DNA from: Thermoanaerobaculaceae bacterium
Lineage (GTDB): Bacteria > Acidobacteriota > UBA4820
DNA length: 12,674 nt
Assembly (NCBI GenBank): GCA_012798145.1
Contig: JAAZNT010000397.1
Location: 1 to 12,674 of the forward strand
Reading direction: 5' to 3'
Position 1 is the stretch's first letter. Each line of letters opens with the position of its first letter. Below, one piece after another: positions 8,701-12,674 of this stretch. The position numbers and the translations under genes were made by a program. The notes beneath the pieces are model-generated. The model was not told the DNA's origin and made no database searches. It saw nothing but the letters and a program-made list of their open reading frames with translations.

Positions 8701-9589
8701 GGAAGTCAAAAGAAAAATTATTGACGCTGCACAATTCAATTTTCCCGTTTTGATAACAGGAGAGGCTGGTTCTGGAAAAGAAGCGTGCGCAAAATCAATA
8801 CATCTCTCTTCAGCAAGAGCAAGAAAAGAGTGGGTTGCATTTAACTGCGCCAATCTCACCCCGACGCTTGCAGCGAGCCAACTTTTCGGGCACAAAAAGG
8901 GTTCCTTTACCGGAGCAGATTCGGACAAAGAAGGGCTTGTTTCAGCCGCAAAAGATTCTACTCTTTTTCTTGACGAAATAGGCGAATTGCCGCTTGAGAC
9001 GCAGGCAAATTTTTTAAGATTTCTACAAGACGGCTCTTACCAGCCGATTGGCTCAAATGTAACATTGAATTCAAACGCAAGGATAATAGCGGCGACGAAC
9101 AGAAACCTTGAAGAAGAAGTCAAAAAAGGAAGATTCAGGGAAGACCTTTACTACAGACTTAAAGTGATAACGATCAATGTTCCTCCTTTAAGGGAAAGGA
9201 AAGAAGATATAATTCCTCTTTTTGAAAAATTTCTTGAAGAAGAGTGTGAAAGAGAAAAAATCAAAAAGCCAATTGTTAAAAAGGGAGTATATCTAAAACT
9301 TATCTCTTATCAATGGCTTGGGAATGTTAGAGAACTTCAAAATTTCGCAAAAAGAGCGATAGTGTCTTCAATAAAAAGTGGAATCATTGACGAAAAACAG
9401 ATATCTTTTGAAAAAGGTTTTTCAAATGTCAATTTGACGCTGAATCAAAAACTTGAAGAGTATGAAAAAGAAATTATTGAAGAAATCTTAAAAAGAAATT
9501 CATTTAACATTTCCGAAAGCGCAAAAGAAGCGGGCATTTCAAGACAATCCTTTCATCAAAAAGCAAAAAAATGTGGTTTGATAAGATAA
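5750..9589 (+). CDS. Giant sigma-54-dependent Fis-family activator with pseudokinase/STAND-like, TPR and GAF-like N-terminal modules
   Basis: A 1279-residue enhancer-binding protein that would use ATP to open promoters bound by sigma-54 RNA polymerase. The C-terminal AAA+ domain (about 975-1215) is complete: IIIGKAP (G978), Walker A GEAGSGKE (1004-1011), GSFTGA loop (1051-1056, a variant of GAFTGA that contacts sigma-54), Walker B LFLDEIGE (D1075, E1076) and GRFREDLYYRL with the arginine finger region (1127-1137). The last 30 residues are a Fis-type helix-turn-helix. No receiver domain is present. The N-terminus reads as a kinase C-lobe remnant (about 25-145: D58, N63, D76), a STAND/AAA_16-like segment (about 165-320: YPYASLEPLL at 207, VIIWAKDID at 256-264), a TPR-type helical array (about 370-845) and a degenerate GAF-like region (about 853-955), then an acidic linker. 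Input is therefore probably protein contact or a ligand rather than phosphorylation. ATG at 5750 with GGGAG at 5736-5740; an in-frame TTG lies one codon upstream. The gap of 44 bases after the parvulin gene holds no promoter I can support. Confidence 0.92.
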   Translation: MTQKAVPYENLAYYYHPAFNFSSKNILSLKNLKTLVQCANSAVGFLAALYFSEKNGFDFFPENSFGLDENLLPQIDISQCDYELKSCRSDIPKLLATIFFKDKDVSRGKIPKNLNETSVWIRSLQKRREISAKEALIEIIESLSADGVSISLPPLWSAGVVWKPTEELFSQKNQMFSADGEALFEIIKKWAEIHSFNFFVASGELPYPYASLEPLLVKLLGDKNYASTFLKEYVGKGNEAIAEKLTALIENKNEKVIIWAKDIDKESQKIIEKILNNISSPLIVFSDKSANRPIKIEEINFLFLLDEGEEWIKDNFSLFGLGSNIELLKYIEKKEALKFSPFESLFPEDLKRIENQKFFKLETATPASIFNKSFNAKDDSEKEKIVIRSLIESGQIKVALERIEKIKNIDDEINYFKLWAKSQNKDFSYVLKEKDRIKNLNEDDHFLLSLFASEALWLSGKIEQAAKELENLYKKSKNDNQKFRVLSQMFLLNFNCGETRKAEEILNEMKEFSEDGGIKEKILINHHYGALEKSKNNEEKALNFFVESANWAKKGGYHLHETLLNIEIGNCLRLIGKFDESINYLKKAVFQSKILRNKEGETQARFDIIISEVEKGSLLKAQEEIVALAENRRGGAPLTECAVEHYWLSRILFLRGELIQALDEVEKPLRSEKRFLDKELYLSLNILRGNILYQMNEFKSLQLLLKKLSEEDIFSLGADFILEYYSLLLLAQSKKIVKISEKEKAIADESFSRGSPLSKITYLLSKAESGSEDSFAAAQEAYQMGQRFNSILAKAQSLLLLYKMNKLPKIGDEEISEIEKFIKENKIKGELCELLKICDKREKRLEEKEENLISFLYRSPSLNLNEAISTFLKFSQVGGVVVVAKNGSAFTAGIIPSKEEILSLLGEEVERKIGKFFVFSTLSKEGIWGAIVCQNKIEKSQKELFSIFIKLQNSEENPLDEDKEEKEDFGFIDKIIIGKAPSILEVKRKIIDAAQFNFPVLITGEAGSGKEACAKSIHLSSARARKEWVAFNCANLTPTLAASQLFGHKKGSFTGADSDKEGLVSAAKDSTLFLDEIGELPLETQANFLRFLQDGSYQPIGSNVTLNSNARIIAATNRNLEEEVKKGRFREDLYYRLKVITINVPPLRERKEDIIPLFEKFLEEECEREKIKKPIVKKGVYLKLISYQWLGNVRELQNFAKRAIVSSIKSGIIDEKQISFEKGFSNVNLTLNQKLEEYEKEIIEEILKRNSFNISESAKEAGISRQSFHQKAKKCGLIR

Positions 9590-9709
9590 GGTTTGTAATC
9601 AAAACAAGCCCCCGAAAATTTGAAAAAAGTCAAAGCCCCCTCCCAAAAGGAGTGTTCAGGATGAGATTTCAAATTATTCCCCCTCGCCTCATAGGAGAGG
9701 GGCGGGGTG
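9590..9709. other. Intergenic stretch between the sigma-54 activator and the IS element
   Basis: This 120-base gap has no convincing ORF. It contains an 8-base direct repeat AAGCCCCC at 9606-9613 and 9633-9640, a weak 4-bp hairpin CTCC/GGAG (9640-9652), and the GC-rich hairpin listed separately. Base composition is much richer in G and C runs than the adjacent genes. I see no classical terminator with a T run after the activator gene, although one of the hairpins could serve that purpose. Confidence 0.6.
9679..9709. repeat. GC-rich imperfect hairpin, possibly a dispersed intergenic repeat, cut off by the IS
   Basis: The bases CCTCGCCTC (9682-9690) can pair with GAGGGGCGGGG (9697-9707) around a 6-base loop, giving nine pairs with one G-T wobble and a 2-base bulge at 9701-9702. 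Such C-run/G-run hairpins of the form CCCCCTC...GAG..GGGGTG are common dispersed intergenic elements in many bacteria (from memory, not searched). The expected continuation after GGGGTG is missing because the IS inverted repeat begins at 9710, which suggests the element was interrupted. No U tract follows, so in its present form it is not a standard rho-independent terminator. Confidence 0.5.
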
Positions 9710-9723
9710 CTGACATTACCCGA
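9710..9723 (+). repeat. Left terminal inverted repeat of the IS4-family element
   Basis: CTGACATTACCCGA here is an exact reverse complement of bases 10908-10921. After one mismatch the match continues for three more A bases, giving 17 of 18 positions. The base outside (9709) does not match its counterpart, which fixes the likely element edge at 9710. Confidence 0.92.
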
Positions 9724-9751
9724 TAAATTAGCAATAATAGCGATATAATGC

Positions 9752-9781
9752 TTGACAGATAGTTATTATATATGATATATT
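9752..9781 (+). promoter_or_regulatory. Probable sigma-70-type promoter for the transposase
   Basis: A perfect TTGACA (9752-9757) is followed after 18 bases by TATATT (9776-9781). The region around is very AT-rich, so other -10 choices exist, for instance TATGAT at 9771-9776 with a poor 13-base spacing. It lies inside the IS, about 25 bases before the transposase start. Confidence 0.6.
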
Positions 9782-9805
9782 ATTGCCTTCAGAAAGGAGG
9801 CAGTA

Positions 9806-10915
9806 ATGGAGAGCAAATATCTTTCTAAACAAGTTCAAAGAATCTTGAATATTTCCTTTAAACATGTTTCAAAGCCACAATTGAAAAACCTTGCGGATGT
9901 CATAGTGGCTTTGTTCTTCAACACTTCTTTTACTTTGAGGGAAATTGCTTCAAAAATTCCAGGCGAATCAAATGTAAAACACAAACTAAAAAGATTAGTT
10001 TATTTTTTAGACACTTTGAGCATTGACGAAGAATTTTTTAAAAGTTATGTTAAGGTGCTTTTTTCTCTTCCCAATTTTTGTTTCAGAAGGCGAAAATATC
10101 TCACAATTCTTTTAGACACAACAACACTGCTTGATGATTTTATGATATTGTCTGCTTCAATAAGTTACAAAGGAAGGGCAATACCGATTTATGTGAGAAT
10201 TTGGGAAGGAATCTATGAAAAATATGATTTCAAAGCAAGGGTAAGGGAATTTCTACATTTTCTTTCAAAGATTCTTCCGAAGCACAATTACGAACTTGTT
10301 GCGGACAGAGGTTTTCAAGGCTTTGATATGGTCAAAATATTTAAAGAGAGTGGATGGGATTATGTGATAAGATTGCAGAAGAATTACTGTGTTAAGAAAA
10401 AAGAATCTCCTTCTTATATTCAGTTGAGTCTATTTGAAGATGGTTTTTATGAAGAAGCGACGATAGGGAAAGGCAGGCCTATAGAGAAGGCGAATCTTGT
10501 TGTAAACAGCATAACAAACGAAGAAGGAGAAAAAGTCAAGTGGTATCTGCTCACCACATTGAAGGATGGAGAAAGAGCCGTAGCGGATTATTCAAGAAGG
10601 ATGTGGATAGAGGAGAGCTTTAAAGATTTGAAAGGCATTTTAAGATGGGAAAGTTACACAAAAAAAATTCCGCAGAAGAAACGACTTGAAAAGATGATAA
10701 TAATAAGTTGCTTAAGTTATGCGATAAGACTAAGTTTAGGAAGCGAAATAGAAATACCACCAAGTGAGGAGAGTAAAACATCGGTAATTAAACGGTTTGA
10801 GCATATTATTTCAAGCTCATATAGAAGTGTCAAAAAATTGTTCAGCATTTTAGTGACATCATTTAGGCTTAACTATCAACGCTCTCAACACTATTATAAC
10901 CTGTTTTTCGGGTAA
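9806..10915 (+). CDS. IS4-family DDE transposase
   Basis: A 369-residue transposase that would cut at the element's inverted repeats and join them to target DNA using an RNase H-like DDE active site. The catalytic acids are identifiable as D104 (LLDTTTL), D167 (VADRGF) and E269 (WIEES). E269 lies in a perfect IS4 signature Y262-(2)-R265-(3)-E269-(6)-K276. The N-terminal 90 residues are the likely DNA-binding part. Length is normal for the family and there is no frameshift or internal stop. The ATG at 9806 has a very strong GAAAGGAGG Shine-Dalgarno sequence ending at 9800. The stop is within the right inverted repeat and happens to be in frame with the truncated chemoreceptor downstream. Confidence 0.95.
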   Translation: MESKYLSKQVQRILNISFKHVSKPQLKNLADVIVALFFNTSFTLREIASKIPGESNVKHKLKRLVYFLDTLSIDEEFFKSYVKVLFSLPNFCFRRRKYLTILLDTTTLLDDFMILSASISYKGRAIPIYVRIWEGIYEKYDFKARVREFLHFLSKILPKHNYELVADRGFQGFDMVKIFKESGWDYVIRLQKNYCVKKKESPSYIQLSLFEDGFYEEATIGKGRPIEKANLVVNSITNEEGEKVKWYLLTTLKDGERAVADYSRRMWIEESFKDLKGILRWESYTKKIPQKKRLEKMIIISCLSYAIRLSLGSEIEIPPSEESKTSVIKRFEHIISSSYRSVKKLFSILVTSFRLNYQRSQHYYNLFFG

Positions 10916-10921
10916 TGTCAG
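10908..10921 (-). repeat. Right terminal inverted repeat of the IS4-family element
   Basis: TCGGGTAATGTCAG is the exact reverse complement of the left end. The transposase TAA (10913-10915) lies within it. The chemoreceptor reading frame starts to make sense as protein immediately outside, from 10922. Confidence 0.92.
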
Positions 10922-11605
10922 GGCTCTCAGCTTACTCAGATGATTGCTGGCATTGGAAATTCAATCAAAGATATTGGAAAAATAGTGAAAATAATCGAAG
11001 AAATAGCAGATCAGACAAACTTATTGGCGCTAAACGCCGCGATTGAAGCAGCACGCGCAGGTGACGCTGGTAAGGGATTTGCAGTGGTGGCAGAAGAGGT
11101 TAAGCGTCTTGCAGAGCGTTCAATGAATTCAACAAGAGAAATAAGCGCGTTTGTTGAAGGTATTCAAAAAGATGCTATAAGCGCTGTAGATATGACCAAA
11201 GGAACTTTGGAGCAAATAATGACTACATCGGTAAACTCGTCCAGCGTTGTTTCAGAAATATATAACGCAATTCAAGAACAAAATGTTGGCGCCCAGCAGA
11301 TGATAAAAACTGCCTCAAATATGAGACATATCAGTCAAGAAGTGACAAATGGAGCTACTGAGCAGGCGCGCGGAGCGAAAGAAATACTTAAAGCCGTAGA
11401 GAATATGAACAGAATGACTCAGCAGGTTGCTGATGCCACCATAGAGCAGAAAAAAGGTGGAGATATGGTCATCAAAGCCATTGAACAGGTTTCATTGGTG
11501 GCGCAACAGAACGCAGGAGCGACCAAACAATTGTCCGAGGCGGCAAAAGGTTTGGCAAAGGAGGCCGAAAAACTTCAAAAATTAACGGAAGAATTTTCTC
11601 TATGA
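10922..11605 (+). pseudogene. Methyl-accepting chemotaxis protein, 5'-truncated at the IS junction
   Basis: The reading frame opens at the IS edge and encodes 227 residues of the C-terminal part of a chemoreceptor cytoplasmic domain. The highly conserved hairpin tip that contacts CheA and CheW is plain: IADQTNLLALNAAIEAARAG, then GKGFAVVAEEVKRLAERS. The long descending helix after it ends in EEFSL. Only about 30 residues precede the tip, so the ligand-binding region, membrane segments, HAMP domain and most of the ascending helix are missing. The next in-frame codon upstream that matters is the transposase TAA. An ATG at 10940 could start a 221-residue fragment, but it has no good ribosome-binding site and could not build the normal antiparallel hairpin. 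I therefore call it a broken gene, or the result of an assembly join. Confidence 0.88.
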
Positions 11606-11718
11606 AAAAGCCTGCTCTGAATTTTCTTGCAAGAACCAAGTCAAAAAAGAGAAAGGAATTGCGAGATACTAAAGAATCGAAACAGGAAGGTGATCTATGG
11701 AAGCAAATCAAGATTTAG
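11602..11718 (+). CDS. Small basic ORF of 38 codons between the chemoreceptor fragment and the HEAT gene
   Basis: An ATG overlapping the chemoreceptor stop (ATGA at 11602-11605) opens a frame of 38 residues, MKKPALNFLARTKSKKRKE onward, ending at TAG 11716-11718. It is rich in Lys and Arg in its first half. The ribosome-binding site is weak (GGAA at 11587-11590). It overlaps the HEAT gene start by 22 bases. I recognise no family. The arrangement looks like translational coupling through a small gene, but a frame this short can arise by chance and it may simply be the leader between two genes. Confidence 0.4.
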   Translation: MKKPALNFLARTKSKKRKELRDTKESKQEGDLWKQIKI

Positions 11719-12674
11719 TGCCAAATGTTGATGAAAGCTTAAAGCTTCTTCAAAATCTGCCAACAATGGAACTTTGTGAGAGGAAGAAGGTCATTTTAAG
11801 GCTTGCCAAAAATCCAAGTCCTTTTGTGAGACAGCGTGCTCTTAACATAGGATCGGTTTTGCTTTCTGATGAGGAGCTCGTTGACTTTTTGAGAAATGAG
11901 AGCGATGATGTGGTTAGAAACACGGGTCTTGAAATTTTCAAAATAAAGGGACAAAGATGCTTTTCCTTAATGGTATCTTTGTTGAAAGAAGAAGACAAAG
12001 ATGTCGCATTGCAGGCGCTATTGATTTTGGACTCTATGTCAACCCCAAGGGCGGTTGAGCCGATTTTGGAATTAATTAGAAAAACAGATGATTTAAACCT
12101 TCTTCAAGCTGCCATAATTGCTATAGGAAGAATAGGTGATGAAAGAGTGATTCCAGAATTAGTAAAATTCTTGTATTCAGAGCCGTGGCTGCAAATTGCT
12201 GCCATTTCCGCTCTTGGGGAAATTCGCTCTGCCAAAGCTGTTCCTTATCTCAGGCAATTCCTGAATTCCTCTCCCTTGAATTCCATAGCGATGGAGGCTC
12301 TTGCAAGAATTGGAGGAGAAGATGTTTATCAGTGCCTTGAAAAAAACTGGATTTCCAAAAGGGATTCAACTGACAATGAGATTATGCTTGAGTTGTTAGT
12401 GTATGTGGCAGAAGGCTTAGAAGAGGTGAATTCTGCTATTCCAGAAATGGCGAAAAAATTGTTAGTTCTGTTTGAAGATGAGGATTCAAAAATATGCTCT
12501 CTTTCAGCGAGATTAGCGATTGCTCTTAATTTTGAAACCCTTTTTTCCAAAGCAATAAAAATTCTGGAAAGAAGCGAAAATCTTCCTGAAAGGATGCCAA
12601 TTTGCTATTTAAAAAGAAAGAATTTTCTTAAGGGGTTTTTATCTTCCAAAGAGCCCTTGTTCAGTTGGGGAATA
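11697..12674 (+). CDS. HEAT-repeat protein (3' end outside the window)
   Basis: The frame opens with ATG at 11697 and runs without a stop to the last base, giving 326 residues. GGAAGG at 11685-11690 is a well-placed ribosome-binding site, and an in-frame TGA at 11691 excludes an earlier start. The protein has no signal peptide and consists of helical pairs typical of HEAT/PBS-lyase-type repeats, for example RAVEPILELIRK, LQAAIIAIGRIGDERVIPEL, IAAISALGEIRSAKAVPYL and IAMEALARIGGEDV between roughly residues 110 and 215. Such repeats are protein-binding scaffolds in the cytosol. Its place directly after a chemoreceptor gene suggests an accessory role in a chemosensory pathway (HEAT genes occur in some deltaproteobacterial chemotaxis clusters), which is inference from position only. 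Confidence 0.85.
   Translation, partial: MEANQDLVPNVDESLKLLQNLPTMELCERKKVILRLAKNPSPFVRQRALNIGSVLLSDEELVDFLRNESDDVVRNTGLEIFKIKGQRCFSLMVSLLKEEDKDVALQALLILDSMSTPRAVEPILELIRKTDDLNLLQAAIIAIGRIGDERVIPELVKFLYSEPWLQIAAISALGEIRSAKAVPYLRQFLNSSPLNSIAMEALARIGGEDVYQCLEKNWISKRDSTDNEIMLELLVYVAEGLEEVNSAIPEMAKKLLVLFEDEDSKICSLSARLAIALNFETLFSKAIKILERSENLPERMPICYLKRKNFLKGFLSSKEPLFSWGI

Larger units (their letters stand above)
9710..10921 (+). mobile_element. IS4-family insertion sequence, complete (1212 bp)
   Basis: The element is bounded by perfect 14-bp terminal inverted repeats, CTGACATTACCCGA at the left and its reverse complement at the right. It carries one transposase gene with a promoter and strong ribosome-binding site. 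The transposase stop codon lies inside the right repeat, so the unit is very compact. Assignment to the IS4 family rests on the Y-(2)-R-(3)-E-(6)-K signature in the transposase. No direct target-site duplication is visible: the left flank ends GGCGGGGTG and the right flank begins GGCTCTCAG, which do not match at the lengths typical of this family. The two flanks also do not belong to one interrupted gene. The element itself shows no decay and could be active. Confidence 0.93.

Noticed and set aside
8317..8928. Reverse-strand open frame of 203 codons inside the sigma-54 activator
   Set aside because: It lies opposite the GAF-like region and the AAA+ domain, whose motifs are unmistakable on the forward strand; the reverse translation shows no recognisable domain and has no ribosome-binding context.
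9619..9634. Weak inverted repeat TTTGA...TCAAA as terminator of the left operon
   Set aside because: Only five AT-rich pairs with no T run after it; too weak to call a terminator.
9690..10935. Target-site duplication flanking the IS
   Set aside because: The bases left of 9710 and right of 10921 do not repeat each other at any length expected for IS4-family elements.
10940..11605. Intact short chemotaxis gene starting at ATG 10940
   Set aside because: The frame encodes recognisable receptor sequence right up to the IS edge at 10922, so the ATG is internal; no ribosome-binding site fits and the N-terminal receptor parts are absent.
1..12674. CRISPR array, tRNA or rRNA genes
   Set aside because: No regularly spaced repeats, no cloverleaf candidates and no rRNA-like sequence were seen; almost all the window is coding.

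Overview
The window looks like a piece of an AT-rich genome from a diderm (Gram-negative-type) bacterium. Arginine is mostly encoded by AGA/AGG, genes are packed with gaps of a few bases or ATGA overlaps, and the gene content points to an outer membrane: an ADP-heptose synthesis enzyme for lipopolysaccharide, a lipoprotein and a periplasmic SurA/PrsA-like protein. I cannot name the organism from the sequence. The domain mix (huge sigma-54 activator with TPRs, HEAT protein beside a chemoreceptor) would suit a poorly characterised candidate phylum or a deltaproteobacterium-like lineage, but that is inference.

Left part (1-9589): an apparent co-directional operon. It holds the last codons of an unidentified gene, rfaE2 (heptose-1-phosphate adenylyltransferase), mfd (transcription-repair coupling factor), a parvulin-like lipoprotein, a parvulin-like exported protein, and, after a 44-base gap, a 1279-residue sigma-54-dependent activator. 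The first four complete genes follow each other with gaps of 1-2 bases or an overlap, so they are probably co-transcribed. The two parvulin-family proteins are probably outer-membrane-protein chaperones; both lack the usual parvulin histidines.

The most striking gene is the sigma-54 activator. Its C-terminal half is a complete AAA+ engine (Walker A, GSFTGA loop, Walker B, arginine finger, Fis-type helix-turn-helix). In place of a receiver domain it carries what reads as a chain of decayed signalling modules: a protein-kinase C-lobe remnant that keeps the catalytic-loop Asp, Asn and DFG Asp at kinase spacing but has no N-lobe, then a STAND/AAA_16-like segment without a usable Walker A, then a long TPR array and a GAF-like region.

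Middle (9590-10921): a short intergenic stretch with a GC-rich hairpin, then a complete IS4-family insertion sequence (9710-10921) with perfect 14-bp terminal inverted repeats, its own promoter and an intact transposase carrying the DDE and YREK residues.

Right part (10922-12674): the IS abuts the 3' portion of a chemoreceptor (MCP) gene whose 5' part is absent from the window. A 38-codon ORF and a HEAT-repeat gene that runs off the end follow in overlapping order. The left flank of the IS is not MCP sequence and there is no target-site duplication, so the IS marks either a rearrangement (deletion or recombination between IS copies) or an assembly join.
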